A stretch of 64,000 nucleotides of DNA from NCBI GenBank assembly GCA_016342585.1, contig JAEINK010000003.1, positions 124,001 to 188,000 of the forward strand, written 5' to 3'. Made by a program: the position numbers and the translations under genes. How positions within the stretch are numbered: position 1 is the first letter of the stretch; every line of letters starts with the position of its first letter. A model generated the notes under the pieces. The model had not been told where the DNA came from. It did not search any database and worked only from the letters and a program-made list of their open reading frames with translations. The DNA comes from Spirochaetales bacterium. GTDB taxonomy: Bacteria; Spirochaetota; Spirochaetia; UBA9216. Of this stretch, positions 15,609 to 25,329 are shown in pieces.

Positions 15609-17705
15609 CTAAGCTTTATGCAGCCTGAATTTAACCTCTGTTCCAGATCCTTCATTACTGCTGATTGTTATTTCACCATCATATTTTTTTATGATACCAT
15701 AAACTACGGATAATCCGAGCCCTGTTCCCTCACCATTTGATTTGGTTGTATAAAAGGGATCAAAGACTCTGGGGATATTGGCTGTTTCTATCCCACAGCC
15801 TTGATCACTTATGGAGAGAGTTACCATCTCATCGTCTTCATTCCCTTCGATATTCATGGTCACAGGCCCCTTAAGTCCTGTGGCATGGAGGCCGTTTTGT
15901 ACCAGATTGATATAGATCTGCATGAGTTCACCTGTAGAGATTGCTGTCATGGGTATTTTGCCATCATGGTGGACAATAATCTCCGGTGTATTTCCATTGA
16001 CTTTACCGGCAGAATGCTTCAGGAGTTTACAAACTTCCAGCCCTATTGCCAGGGGATCTGAAACAGGCGCTGTTTCCTGATCCTGGGAGGTGAATTCCAT
16101 CAAATCCCGGATTATATTCGCAATCCGCCGTGTTTCATCTTCGATTAACACCATCAGCTCTTTTTTCTCAGGATCTTTTTCATCATAGATAAGGTTCTGA
16201 ACATTGGAAAGGATCGAGCTCAGGGGGTTATTCACCTCATGAGCAATTCCTGCTGAGAGCATGCTTAAAGAGGAAAGTTTTTCCGCCTGATAGATCTTCT
16301 CTTCATATTCGACCTTCTGAGAGATATCTTCCAGTAGAAGGATACAACGCCTTGTATTTGAGCCGCTCTTCTGCTCCGACCCCAGAGGGTATACTTTCAG
16401 TTCATACACCACAGATTCTGGATTTCGAATTCTCTGCGTCCAGAAATCTTTAGCCCCACTGAGTACATTGGTAATATTTTCGATGACAGTTGCATCAAAG
16501 GTGCTTGAGTTCAGATCGGCCAGTTTAAGAGGGGCCTCTTTTCCCTCGAGGAATCCTGCCGTGAAAAAGTCGTTTGCTTTTTCGATTTTTGTATCGCCAT
16601 CCACAACTGCTATGGAGTCCCGAATTGAATTGAATACCTGTTCGTTATACTTGTTCAGGAAGAGGATCTCATCCATGGATTCGTTTATCTGTTTTTGGTC
16701 CTGCCGTAAATGGTGAGCCATTTCGTTAAAGCCATTCAGGAGTCTTCCCACTTCGTCCTGTGCTTTCGCTGGTATATGCACATCCAGAGAACCTCCCCTT
16801 ATCGCCTCCATGGCGGATAGGAGCCGGTTGATGGGCTGTGTTATGCTTCGGGATATCTGGAGGCTTAAAAGTGATGTTAGAAAAATGATAACCAGTGACA
16901 CATTCAGGAAGCTTCGCTCGATATTCAGGATTCTCCGTTTATAGGGTCCATTGGACAGAAGCGTTGTAAGAAAAACCTTCCCCGTTCCTTCCGGATTTCC
17001 GAGAGTTCCACATTTACGGATGGAGAGGTTCCAGGAACTTGTTTCCTGATTCAGATCATAATATTCAAAGTAGGAGTTATCTCCTGTTGCCAGGTTGTGA
17101 TCAAAAATAATAGTGTTGTCCTGGGCATTCCCTGTCAGAATCCTGTCTGCCGTATGGAAAATAACCCTTCCCCCCGTATCAAAGACAAGATTTTTAAGAA
17201 AACTCCCATTGATGTGTTTGAGCAGGATAACATTAAAAGTGCCTTTATCCGATTCAAGTGAAGTTACACCTGCGAGATAGAGATTCTCTTCCGCGTAATA
17301 CATTCCGATATAGGGGCGTGTATAAAACACCTCCAGATCCTCGGAAGGGGGGAGGATAAACTCCTCGGAAGTTGAGATCGTCTGGATGTTGAAGGATTCG
17401 CCTTGAGTTTTTACGATAACAGCATCTACATTGGTTGATAAGAGGAGGGTCGATATATCCGCCTCTTTAACAGTGGCCAGTTCTCTCTCCGCCATAAACT
17501 CATTAATCCTTATCAGCTGCTTCCAGAGGTGTCTTTTCCACGAATTGAAACTGTCGATGACCAGGGAGGATTCCCTCTCCAGTTCCAGCCTTGCATCCTC
17601 CGTGTTGTTGGCAGAGGTAATCCTGATGACCAGACCGGCGGTGAGGGCTGCCTGGGAAATTATGAGGATGATTATGAGTAGTAAAGTCTTCGTATATAGT
17701 TTCAT
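15609..17705 (-). CDS. Membrane sensor histidine kinase (HAMP-PAS-HisKA-HATPase)
   Basis: Sensor kinase of 698 residues. Membrane helices lie at about 7-29 and 265-285 with an extracytoplasmic sensor region between them; HAMP at about 285-340; PAS at about 350-465; HisKA with phospho-acceptor His489 in 'GIAHEVNNPLSS'; and a C-terminal HATPase with 'DQGCGIE' and 'GTGLGLSVVYGI'. It is the middle gene of a three-gene operon: three bases after the periplasmic binding-protein gene and 34 bases before the NtrC-type regulator. This order suggests that the binding protein presents a ligand to its periplasmic domain. Confidence 0.93.
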   Translation of the reverse strand: MKLYTKTLLLIIILIISQAALTAGLVIRITSANNTEDARLELERESSLVIDSFNSWKRHLWKQLIRINEFMAERELATVKEADISTLLLSTNVDAVIVKTQGESFNIQTISTSEEFILPPSEDLEVFYTRPYIGMYYAEENLYLAGVTSLESDKGTFNVILLKHINGSFLKNLVFDTGGRVIFHTADRILTGNAQDNTIIFDHNLATGDNSYFEYYDLNQETSSWNLSIRKCGTLGNPEGTGKVFLTTLLSNGPYKRRILNIERSFLNVSLVIIFLTSLLSLQISRSITQPINRLLSAMEAIRGGSLDVHIPAKAQDEVGRLLNGFNEMAHHLRQDQKQINESMDEILFLNKYNEQVFNSIRDSIAVVDGDTKIEKANDFFTAGFLEGKEAPLKLADLNSSTFDATVIENITNVLSGAKDFWTQRIRNPESVVYELKVYPLGSEQKSGSNTRRCILLLEDISQKVEYEEKIYQAEKLSSLSMLSAGIAHEVNNPLSSILSNVQNLIYDEKDPEKKELMVLIEDETRRIANIIRDLMEFTSQDQETAPVSDPLAIGLEVCKLLKHSAGKVNGNTPEIIVHHDGKIPMTAISTGELMQIYINLVQNGLHATGLKGPVTMNIEGNEDDEMVTLSISDQGCGIETANIPRVFDPFYTTKSNGEGTGLGLSVVYGIIKKYDGEITISSNEGSGTEVKFRLHKA

Positions 17706-17708
17706 ACG

Positions 17709-18719
17709 CTATTTGGCATAAATATATTTTGCCATTTCCGGATCGTTGACATTGGACTGGTTAAAAAATATAAACCCCGAAACAAGTTTTTTAGGGACAA
17801 CCGTGTTGTCTGTAAGGTATTTATACCCCCACTCAATGGCCATCTCACCAATTTCAGCGGGTTTCTGTCCGAGAACCAGGTCCACTTCTCCATGTCTCAA
17901 TGCTGTTATAAGGATTTCCGAAGCGTCCCAGGCGGCAATTCTAACCGTTCCTGAGAGCCCTGAGCCTGAAACAGCTTGAGATACCCCCTGGCTGGAAAAT
18001 ATATTGGTAGCAAAAATTCCTTTTATGTCCGGCTCAATTTGAAGGGTTGTGAGTGTTTGTTCAAGTGCCTTGTTCTGGAGGTCGTCATTGTAGTCTACTC
18101 GTATTACCTCCATGTCAGGAAAGCGTGATATCCCTTCGAGAAACCCCTCTTTTCTTTCTTCCGTGGTGGATGTCTCTTTTGTTGTTGTGTTGATATAGAA
18201 CTTCCCCGCCTCTCCCGTGAGTTCAGCCATGTGTACTGCGATTTCAATACCGCCAAGGGTATTATCAGTACCAATGTGGCTTAAGGGGAAGGAGTATCGG
18301 CTGGGAATAGAATAATTGCCGTCACCGATTTTCGTATCGACTGTGACAACCTCGATACCTCTATCATAGAGGGCTTTTAAGGGGGAGATCAGGGCCTCGT
18401 TATCGACAGGAGATATGATCACAAGATCAAACTCTTCATGGCGGGTTATTTCTTCCATGATTTGGATCTGATATTCCGCTCCCCACACTTCCGGATACCT
18501 GGATACAGTAAGTTCTATCTCCAACTCGGCGGCTTTTTTTCTGATACCCCTTTCCATAGTGTAATAGAAAGGGTCTGATACTCCCGGAACAAAGAGGACT
18601 TTCAGACTCTTGTTTTCCTGGGCTTCCTGTTTTTCACTGGTGCAGCCTGAAAATATGAAGATCATCAAGATTGAGAGGATAATTATGATGTGTAAACTGT
18701 GGAGCCTTGATCTATACAT
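17709..18719 (-). CDS. Periplasmic sugar-binding lipoprotein (RbsB-like) of a signalling operon
   Basis: Class I periplasmic-binding-protein fold, 336 residues, with a lipoprotein signal (lipobox IFSGC, Cys near residue 26). Typical elements are 'VLFVPGVSDPFYYTMERGIRKKA', split here as the first strand and helix, then 'LVIISPVDNEAL', 'VVTVDTKI', 'HIGTDNTLGG' and 'IKGIFATNIF'. Relatives bind ribose, other sugars or AI-2. No permease or ATPase follows; the next genes are a histidine kinase and an NtrC-type regulator, so it is probably a sensory co-receptor, as LuxP is for LuxQ. There is no convincing Shine-Dalgarno before the ATG. Confidence 0.88.
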   Translation of the reverse strand: MYRSRLHSLHIIIILSILMIFIFSGCTSEKQEAQENKSLKVLFVPGVSDPFYYTMERGIRKKAAELEIELTVSRYPEVWGAEYQIQIMEEITRHEEFDLVIISPVDNEALISPLKALYDRGIEVVTVDTKIGDGNYSIPSRYSFPLSHIGTDNTLGGIEIAVHMAELTGEAGKFYINTTTKETSTTEERKEGFLEGISRFPDMEVIRVDYNDDLQNKALEQTLTTLQIEPDIKGIFATNIFSSQGVSQAVSGSGLSGTVRIAAWDASEILITALRHGEVDLVLGQKPAEIGEMAIEWGYKYLTDNTVVPKKLVSGFIFFNQSNVNDPEMAKYIYAK

Positions 18720-18775
18720 TTTGCTTATAGTTTATCATTTTTGAGGTGAATTGCATATCATTGGTTTTGCCGTAA

Positions 18776-18958
18776 TTAGAACCCGGCAACAACACATCTG
18801 GCTTCCCTGATGTATGAGTTTTCTTTTGATCTATCCTGTAAAAAATTATGACCAGTTTCTGTTATCACGAAATACTCGGCGGCCTCATAGATTGTGGTTA
18901 ACTTTTTTCTTTTACCCTCTGTAAATTCTTCTATTGTGCGAGAACTCTCTGTTTTCAT
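18776..18958 (-). CDS. Small hypothetical protein (60 residues)
   Basis: Possible small gene whose ATG is preceded on the minus strand by AAAGGACGG at good spacing. The product is charged at the N-terminus and has no membrane segment or recognisable domain. It lies between the sugar-binding lipoprotein gene and ilvC, on the same strand as both. Support is limited to the ribosome site and lack of overlap with other genes; it may be a chance reading frame. Confidence 0.35.
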   Translation of the reverse strand: MKTESSRTIEEFTEGKRKKLTTIYEAAEYFVITETGHNFLQDRSKENSYIREARCVVAGF

Positions 18959-19331
18959 CTTACCGTCCTTTTTCTTCCTCGATTCTTCTTATACCGGCAG
19001 TAGGAGTATCCGGCAAGTATTCAAATGCATAAATCATGCCAGTTTCATGTTTCTCAGTTCTTTTTATTTATAAAAGAGGATAATTTCTTTTTAAGTAAGG
19101 TTTTAAAAACTTAACATATTCTTCATGGGGCGTCAGTGGCGGGGGGGGCTGAATGAGGTCTTTCCAGCAAATGGGAAAGCGGATTCCCTATTTGGGTAAT
19201 CATTTTCCTATAATTCAGGTTGAATAAAATTGAGTTATCTATAAAAAAAAGGCCCCTCCGACTACTCCTTCGGTAGGGGATAAAGCTACCGGGGGGCGGG
19301 GCGGGGGGCCTTTCCGTTCACTACAGAACGC
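18959..19331. other. Noncoding stretch upstream of the small ORF and downstream of ilvC
   Basis: No convincing gene. It holds the ilvC terminator at its right end, a run of eight G at 19141-19148, and a short hairpin CTTTCC-N8-GGAAAG beside it. The left half is A/T-rich. A promoter for leftward genes cannot be called with confidence. Confidence 0.6.
19243..19313 (-). terminator. Intrinsic terminator of ilvC
   Basis: On the minus strand, outer arms GGCCCC and GGGGCC enclose an inner hairpin CGGTAG-N9-CTACCG, and the structure is followed by eight T. It begins about 20 bases after the ilvC stop. Confidence 0.8.
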
Positions 19332-20798
19332 TTAAAGGATGGATTTCATGGCTGTCATATAGCCACGAAGTTCACTTCCAATTTTCTCTACCGGGTGGTT
19401 CCGTATTTGTTCATTCACCCTGATCAGGGCAGCGTTATCGACGCCTGTCTCACCGGGGCTGTAGGGAGTCCCTATTTCCGCTTTGGTAATTTTTTTCATA
19501 AAATCACCCAGCAAAGGAACACAGTCATTGGCAAAGAGATAACAGCCGTACTCCGCGGTATCGGAGATAACTTTATTCATTTCGTATAGTTTCTTTCGGC
19601 TGATAAGGTTCGCAATCAGGGGTGTTTCATGGAGGGACTCATAGTATGCTGATTCTGCCTTGATTCCCGAAGCTGTCATCGTTTCGAAGGCAAGCTCAAC
19701 ACCGGCCTTAACCATGGCAACCATGAGGAGTCCATTGTCGAAATACTCCTGTTCGGAAATCTCCATTGAGCCGGCGGGGGTGGTTTCGAAGGCGGAGGCA
19801 CCCGTCTCTTCACGCCATTTCAGGAGATTTTTATCTCCCGCTTCCCAGTCTTTCATCATTGTTGATGAGAACTCTCCGGTCATGATGTCATCCATATGTT
19901 TTTTATACAGATCCCCCATAATCTCTTTAAGCTCAAGAGAAAGTGCATTGGCTTTGATTTTAGCGGGATTTGAGAGCCTGTCCATCATATTGGTGATTCC
20001 ACCATGCTTGAGAGCCTCCGTTACGGTTTCCCACCCGAACTGGATGAGTTTTGATGCGTAGCCCTTATCAATCCCTTCGGTAATCATTTTGTCGAAACAG
20101 AGGAGAGAACCGGTCTGGAGCATACCGCAAAGGATGGTCTGCTCGCCCATCAGATCGGATTTTACTTCGGCGATGAATGAGGATCCCAGAACTCCGGCCC
20201 TGTTTCCACCCGTTCCGGCAGCATATGCTTTGGCTATTTCAAAACCATCGCCATTGGGATCATTTTCAGCGTGTACTGCTATAAGAGTTGGGACGCCGAA
20301 GCCTCTCTTGTACTCTTCTCTTACCTCGGAACCGGGAGACTTGGGAGCAATCATGATTACGGTGATATCGTCCCTTATCTGCATTCCCTCTTCCACAATG
20401 TTAAAACCGTGGGAGTAGGAGAGGACGGCACCCTTTTTCATAAGAGGCATTACAGTTTTAACAACATTTGTATGCTGTTTGTCCGGAGTAAGGTTTGCTA
20501 CCAGGTCTGCCTTCGGTATCATCTCTTCATGAGTTCCAACGGCAAATCCATTTTCGGAGGCGTTGAGGTAGGATTGTCTTTTTTCCTTGATGGCCCCTTC
20601 TCTCAGGGCGTAGGAAACATCCAGGCCGGAATCTCTAAGGTTTAAGCCCTGATTGAGTCCCTGGGCTCCGCATCCGACGATGACGATCTTTTTTCCTTTC
20701 AGTATTTCAACGCCGGAGAAGGCTGATCTATCTAAAAAATCACAGGTTCCCAGCTGCTGAAGCTGAAGTCTTAGGGGAAGGGTATTAAAATAATTCAT
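19332..20798 (-). CDS. ilvC: Ketol-acid reductoisomerase, class II
   Basis: Second enzyme of valine, leucine and isoleucine synthesis; it isomerises and reduces acetolactate with NADPH and Mg2+. At 488 residues it is the long, E. coli-like class II form. The N-terminus '[19 protein letters not shown]' matches E. coli IlvC, so the ATG at 20798 with AAGGAT upstream is preferred to a TTG six codons earlier. The nucleotide-binding site reads '[14 protein letters not shown]', and acidic metal ligands occur in '[10 protein letters not shown]'. No other branched-chain genes adjoin it. It has its own strong promoter and terminator. Confidence 0.95.
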   Translation of the reverse strand: MNYFNTLPLRLQLQQLGTCDFLDRSAFSGVEILKGKKIVIVGCGAQGLNQGLNLRDSGLDVSYALREGAIKEKRQSYLNASENGFAVGTHEEMIPKADLVANLTPDKQHTNVVKTVMPLMKKGAVLSYSHGFNIVEEGMQIRDDITVIMIAPKSPGSEVREEYKRGFGVPTLIAVHAENDPNGDGFEIAKAYAAGTGGNRAGVLGSSFIAEVKSDLMGEQTILCGMLQTGSLLCFDKMITEGIDKGYASKLIQFGWETVTEALKHGGITNMMDRLSNPAKIKANALSLELKEIMGDLYKKHMDDIMTGEFSSTMMKDWEAGDKNLLKWREETGASAFETTPAGSMEISEQEYFDNGLLMVAMVKAGVELAFETMTASGIKAESAYYESLHETPLIANLISRKKLYEMNKVISDTAEYGCYLFANDCVPLLGDFMKKITKAEIGTPYSPGETGVDNAALIRVNEQIRNHPVEKIGSELRGYMTAMKSIL

Positions 20799-20888
20799 AA
20801 TTTCATCCTTATTCAAGGTTCTATTTCTGTCGTATGATGCCGCCGACGGCGGTCTCCGGCTTATACCGGCTCGTGTTTATTGATCAGA

Positions 20889-20917
20889 AGGATAGATCTG
20901 ATAGAAGCAATTGTCAA
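20889..20917 (-). promoter_or_regulatory. Promoter of ilvC
   Basis: Minus strand TTGACA (20912-20917), 17-base spacer, TATCCT (20889-20894). The leader of about 85 bases contains GC-rich hairpins (CCGCCG/CGGCGG near 20841-20853) but no T-run, and I see no T-box or leader peptide. Confidence 0.7.
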
Positions 20918-21105
20918 CCTTGCTCATATTGCAAATAAATTAAGTTTGTGTTGCGATTTGTGCAATTATAGTCTTCTTACAGGAAATGCATATAGGCTGA
21001 TGACAGGAGCTTCCTTGTTGAATGGACACGGCATATCCACCCTCCGGGAATAATATCTTGGTTATTTTTCTATCATAAAATTAATGGGGCAACTATAATG
21101 AAGGT

Positions 21106-22893
21106 ATGAAAGATAAACAAAGGAAATGGTTTTTTGCAGAACTTAAAAAACTCGAAAAAGATGGAGTTCTCAAAACCGAGGCGTTGAATGACATATATGA
21201 TTATTACGGGGTGGTGGAAACCCAAAAAGATAATAAAGCCCGAATTATGATTGTCTTCGGAATACTTGGGGGGCTTTTGATCGGTAGCGGTATTATCCTG
21301 CTGCTTGCTCATAACTGGAGCAGCTTAAACAGGCTTGTCCAATCCTCTTTATTTCTAGGGCCGCTTTTGGCTCTACAGATAATCAGTGCCATGTTTATTA
21401 TTAAAGGCCGGGTAAAGGATATCTGGTTCGAAACAATCGGAATTATATATTATCTGATGATCGGAGCGGCTATAGCTATGATCGATCGTATCTACCATCT
21501 TGGTGGAGAGCTTGATACTTTCCTTCTGATATGGGCAGCGGGAGGACTACCTGTCTGCTATTTTCTTAAATCTGATGTTTCCAGTATACTTTATATTTTT
21601 ACTATCGTTTCCTGGGCGGTTATGGCCCAGAACAACGGAGGCAATGCCGTATTGTTCTGGCCTCTTTTCGCGGCAGTCATTCCACGCCTGTTCTTATCTT
21701 TTAAAAGGAACAGGAATGTATACCATCGGGGTCTCATTGAATTCCTTGTCATTGCCACTCTGATTGTGTCCCTGGGGATTACTCTTGAAAAAGTGCTGCC
21801 GGGTTTATGGATTTTAATATATTCCTGTTTTTTTATTATGCTATACCTTTCAGGGGACCTTTCTTCCTATGGACTCAGGCTTAACCGGGGGGTAGGTTTA
21901 CTCGGAATGTCCATATTGACGGTGCTGTTCACCATGAGGGAGTTTTGGGATGGAGTCGGTTTTAGTACTATCCGTGTGGCAAACCGCTTTCATCCCCTAG
22001 CCGCAGTATCAGATTATGTGATTTTGGGGGTACTCATTCTCCTTATTTTCTATCTGATTCTCAGCCGTAAAGTTAAACTGACATTCGTTAATCTGTTATT
22101 TATATCGATGCTGATTCCCGTGGCCGCCGGGTTTCTTTATCCTCAGTATGGCCCTGCTCTCTTTCATTTCTTCACACTATTTTTGGGGTTTTTCCTGACT
22201 ATAGATAGAGTTATAAAGAATGAACACTGGATGCTCCCGAATATTGGACTCCTTGTGATTTTTACGTCAATGCTGGTGCATCTAGGTATTTACAATGGCT
22301 TCTCTTTTTACTGGATATTTCTCTATAGCTGTTTTCTCATAGTGATCTTTATAAAAAGCGGCTTTTTCAGGGATCGATTGGATTCAGCCTCTGACAAGTT
22401 CTGGGAGATGGTCTGTCTTCTTACCGGTCTTGGTCTAATCTATGGATTAAGTTTTACGCGGTACAATCTAGGGCGATTCCCTGACAATATGGTCTATTCC
22501 CCCTGGTTCTTGTTCCCCCTTATAATTTCTGCAGGCGCTATGCTGTATCACTTAATTCCATATTTTAAGGTGGACAGAAAGATTTTCACTATTATTTCTA
22601 TTTTTCCGGTTATTGCTTTAATCTTTTTTTTAATAGGGGCAGGAGGTACCCTTCTTTATAATTTATATCTTCTTGGTATCGGGATTTCTTTGATCCTTAA
22701 GGGCATCAACAGCCGGAGCATAAAAATAGCGAATGGAGGGATTCTTATCACTCTCACTCTGATCGTTACCAGATTCTTCGATGTCGATATGTCCTTTTCG
22801 GAAAGGGGGGTTGTTTTTATTTTACTGGGTCTGTTTTTTCTTGTGTTCAATATCTATTTTTCTAAGAAATTGAGAGGGGAGGAGCAGAAATGA
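21106..22893 (+). CDS. DUF2157 multi-pass membrane protein
   Basis: Membrane protein of 595 residues. A short cytoplasmic N-terminus (about 60 residues) is followed by roughly 16-18 hydrophobic segments. The N-terminal part, 'LGGLLIGSGIILLLAHNW', is the hallmark of the DUF2157 family. The function of the family is unknown. It overlaps the next gene by four bases (ATGA) and that gene encodes a GDYXXLXY-type protein, a pairing seen widely in bacteria, so the two probably act as one membrane complex. Confidence 0.82.
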   Translation: MKDKQRKWFFAELKKLEKDGVLKTEALNDIYDYYGVVETQKDNKARIMIVFGILGGLLIGSGIILLLAHNWSSLNRLVQSSLFLGPLLALQIISAMFIIKGRVKDIWFETIGIIYYLMIGAAIAMIDRIYHLGGELDTFLLIWAAGGLPVCYFLKSDVSSILYIFTIVSWAVMAQNNGGNAVLFWPLFAAVIPRLFLSFKRNRNVYHRGLIEFLVIATLIVSLGITLEKVLPGLWILIYSCFFIMLYLSGDLSSYGLRLNRGVGLLGMSILTVLFTMREFWDGVGFSTIRVANRFHPLAAVSDYVILGVLILLIFYLILSRKVKLTFVNLLFISMLIPVAAGFLYPQYGPALFHFFTLFLGFFLTIDRVIKNEHWMLPNIGLLVIFTSMLVHLGIYNGFSFYWIFLYSCFLIVIFIKSGFFRDRLDSASDKFWEMVCLLTGLGLIYGLSFTRYNLGRFPDNMVYSPWFLFPLIISAGAMLYHLIPYFKVDRKIFTIISIFPVIALIFFLIGAGGTLLYNLYLLGIGISLILKGINSRSIKIANGGILITLTLIVTRFFDVDMSFSERGVVFILLGLFFLVFNIYFSKKLRGEEQK

Positions 22894-23429
22894 AGAAATC
22901 TATAATAATCGGTTTGTTTCTGCTTTGTGCGGCTGTTCAGTTGTTTCTGTCTGTTTCAATGGTTATCGACCGTGAGAATATTCTCAGGCGAGGCAGTTTA
23001 CATAAATTTCACACTGAGCCGGTTGATCCTTATGATCCATTTCGCGGAAAATATGTGGCCTTAGAGATTAATGGATCGGTAAAAACATCGGACTATATGA
23101 AGTATGAAGAAGGTGAAAAGGTTTTTGTGGTATTAAAGAAAGACGCTGATGGGTTTTCGAGTCTCTCAGAGATTGCTGAGAGAAAACCTGACGGGAATGA
23201 TTTTATCAGATTGAAGATCGATCAGATAAATAATGGTGAAATTTCTTTTCATATTCCCTTCGACAGATATTACATCGATGAAGATTATGCTGAAGAGGCC
23301 GAAACCGCCTACTGGACAGGGATTGGTGAAAATTCAGCCTACATTGAGGTTAGGATCCTTAAGGGGCGGGCGGTTCTCAGGGAATTGTTTTTTGCAGACA
23401 AGCCTGTCCTGGATTATTTGAAATCCTGA
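22890..23429 (+). CDS. GDYXXLXY-domain membrane-anchored protein
   Basis: Protein of 179 residues with one N-terminal membrane segment (about residues 4-24) and an outward-facing domain. The family's namesake motif appears in altered form as 'FRGKYVALEI', and the second conserved patch is 'IPFDRYYIDEDYAEEAE'. It is translationally coupled to the DUF2157 gene through an ATGA overlap. The family has no known activity. An intrinsic terminator follows the stop. Confidence 0.8.
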   Translation: MKKSIIIGLFLLCAAVQLFLSVSMVIDRENILRRGSLHKFHTEPVDPYDPFRGKYVALEINGSVKTSDYMKYEEGEKVFVVLKKDADGFSSLSEIAERKPDGNDFIRLKIDQINNGEISFHIPFDRYYIDEDYAEEAETAYWTGIGENSAYIEVRILKGRAVLRELFFADKPVLDYLKS

Positions 23430-23436
23430 GTCCTTT

Positions 23437-23461
23437 AGTTCCCCGCCGTGGGGAGCTTTTC
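23437..23461 (+). terminator. Intrinsic terminator after the DUF2157/GDYXXLXY pair
   Basis: Eight-base stem AGTTCCCC / GGGGAGCT with a five-base loop and TTTT directly after. Confidence 0.75.
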
Positions 23462-23634
23462 TGGATCGGTTCGGTTTAAAAGCTCAGGAAGCTACCGTTT
23501 TGAGTGCCTTGGGATGTGCCTCTCTTCACTGACTGCCGTGCTTCCTGGGGTTTGGGGGACAGGAGGCTGACTGAGGTAAACATGAAGTATATACTCCTCG
23601 AATAACTTTACGATGCAGTCTTCGCTCATACCGA

Positions 23635-23663
23635 TTGAAATAATCTCCAGGATCACATATTTT
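23635..23663 (+). promoter_or_regulatory. Promoter placed for leaderless transcription of the double ABC ATPase gene
   Basis: TTGAAA (23635-23640), exact 17-base spacer, TATTTT (23658-23663). The start codon begins eight bases after the -10, where the transcription start is expected, and no ribosome site precedes it. Confidence 0.55.
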
Positions 23664-23670
23664 AATACCC

Positions 23671-25209
23671 ATGAAGACAACTCAGCTCGTCCATATCAAC
23701 AATCTGCAATTTACATTTGAAGGTACAGCCCTTTTAAATATTCCATCTTTTTTCATCCTCAAGGGAGCCACTTTAGGTATTCTGGGAGCCAATGGCTCCG
23801 GAAAGAGTCTTCTGGCGGGTATTTTAGCTGGTGAGATACCGGGAAAGGGCCGTGAGAAGAGGTATGGTGTAAACCTCTCGGGGGACCTTCAAATAGACGG
23901 GGATGTTGAGCTTGTCTCATTCCGTGAACAGGCGTTAATCATGGAGCGGGAAAAATACTATGACGATACTGAGTTTATGCAGGGAAAGAAAGATCCCGGC
24001 AGGACTGTTAAGCTTTTTGTGTGCGGTGCCCCGGCCGGTGCTTCTTCTCTCGGTGCTAAATCCTATCAAATCCCCGATAATCTATCCCTGGAGGCAGATA
24101 AGCTTATAGATAGGTTTGGCTTGACCACCAAATCGAATCGTGGATTACGCTATCTCTCCACGGGAGAGTTCAGGAAAACCCTGCTTTGCCGGAGTCTCCT
24201 CGATATGCCGGACCTCCTCATTCTGGATGACCCTTTTTCCGGTCTGGATAAGGAGGCTGTGGCAGATTTGAATCAGATACTGAAAGATTTTCATGGAGAG
24301 CTTTCTATTTTGCTCCTTTCCGGTAAGATCTCGGATATACCCGAATGGAGTGATGGCCTTGCGATTGTTTCCGAGGGCGTTTTATCGGGGACAGCAGGTT
24401 TTATAGAGGGTAAAGAACTCTGGGAGCAGATTGTCTCTACCGAATCGGGACACCTCTCTTTTACAGGGGAACCGATTGCCCCTGATATAATTGCGAAAAC
24501 CGATCGGAAACCCATCATAGAGATGAATAGAGTTGATGTGAGTTATCTTACCGAACCCATTCTCAAGGATTTGAACTGGCGGGTTCTTGAAAATGATCAC
24601 TGGCAGATTGCCGGTCCCAACGGTGCGGGAAAATCGACCCTGCTCTCCCTTATCACGGGGGATAATCCCAAGGCTTTCGGGCAGGATATTTCCCTTTTCG
24701 GCCGCAAAAAAGGGTCCGGAGAGTCTGTATGGGAGATTAAACAGAAGATTGGTTTTGTCTCCGGCGCTTTTCATCTTGGTTTCTTAAAGGGGCCTAGTAT
24801 CCTGGAAGTCATCCTCTCCGGCTATTTTGATTCGGTCGGTCTTTATGAAAAACCGGATCCTGTTCAGATAGAACATGCTCTGACCTGGTGTGCCCGGTTG
24901 GATTTGGGGGGATGGGAAGATCGATCTTTTAAGGATATATCTTTTGGACTTCAGAGATCTGTTCTCATAAGTCGCGCCATGATTAAAGCACCGGAATTGC
25001 TCATTCTGGATGAACCCTGTCAGGGCCTCGATGATGCCCATACTTCCCAGGTCCTAAAGACGATCGAATGGGTTGGCAACTCAGGGCTCTCCACAATTCT
25101 CTATGTCAGCCATCGAACCGAGCAGGAGGTAAGTTCGATCCGGAATATTCTATCACTTGTACCCCATCCTGAGGGGGGCTTTACAGGTGAAATCGATAGG
25201 AGAATGTGA
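23671..25209 (+). CDS. Double ABC ATPase without membrane domain (ModF/YlmA-like)
   Basis: Protein of 512 residues with two ABC cassettes and no membrane segment. First cassette: Walker A GANGSGKS, signature LSTGEF, Walker B LLILDDP. Second cassette: Walker A GPNGAGKST, signature 'ISFGLQRS' (degenerate), Walker B LLILDEP, followed by the H-loop His in 'YVSHRTEQE'. The layout resembles ModF/PhrA of E. coli, which is not tied to a permease. It lacks the long linker of ABC-F translation factors. No transporter genes flank it, so its partner or regulatory target is unknown. The ATG lacks a ribosome site; a leaderless message is suggested. Confidence 0.82.
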   Translation: MKTTQLVHINNLQFTFEGTALLNIPSFFILKGATLGILGANGSGKSLLAGILAGEIPGKGREKRYGVNLSGDLQIDGDVELVSFREQALIMEREKYYDDTEFMQGKKDPGRTVKLFVCGAPAGASSLGAKSYQIPDNLSLEADKLIDRFGLTTKSNRGLRYLSTGEFRKTLLCRSLLDMPDLLILDDPFSGLDKEAVADLNQILKDFHGELSILLLSGKISDIPEWSDGLAIVSEGVLSGTAGFIEGKELWEQIVSTESGHLSFTGEPIAPDIIAKTDRKPIIEMNRVDVSYLTEPILKDLNWRVLENDHWQIAGPNGAGKSTLLSLITGDNPKAFGQDISLFGRKKGSGESVWEIKQKIGFVSGAFHLGFLKGPSILEVILSGYFDSVGLYEKPDPVQIEHALTWCARLDLGGWEDRSFKDISFGLQRSVLISRAMIKAPELLILDEPCQGLDDAHTSQVLKTIEWVGNSGLSTILYVSHRTEQEVSSIRNILSLVPHPEGGFTGEIDRRM

Positions 25210-25286
25210 TTACCTTGTAATGTAAAAAAAGATATATAGAGAAAAATATATCGTTAAGAAAAGAACTAATACTAAACAAATAAGGT

Positions 25287-25329
25287 TTGACAACTCGTAT
25301 TTTCCAAGTTATCCTATTTTTATCGATAA
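25287..25329 (+). promoter_or_regulatory. Promoter of the hydrogenase operon
   Basis: TTGACA (25287-25292), 17-base spacer, TATCCT (25310-25315), with a ten-base palindrome TTATCGATAA at 25320-25329 over the expected start site. The leader is about 165 bases long and includes short repeats of TCCGGAAA near its two ends (about 25387 and 25462). No known riboswitch could be recognised. Confidence 0.6.

Noticed and set aside
23492-23680. 62-codon minus-strand frame before the double ABC ATPase gene
   Set aside because: It overlaps the ABC start and promoter, has no convincing ribosome site and resembles no family.
25231-25252. GATATAT / ATATATC repeat as terminator of the ABC ATPase gene
   Set aside because: The stem is AT-only and no T-run follows on the coding strand.
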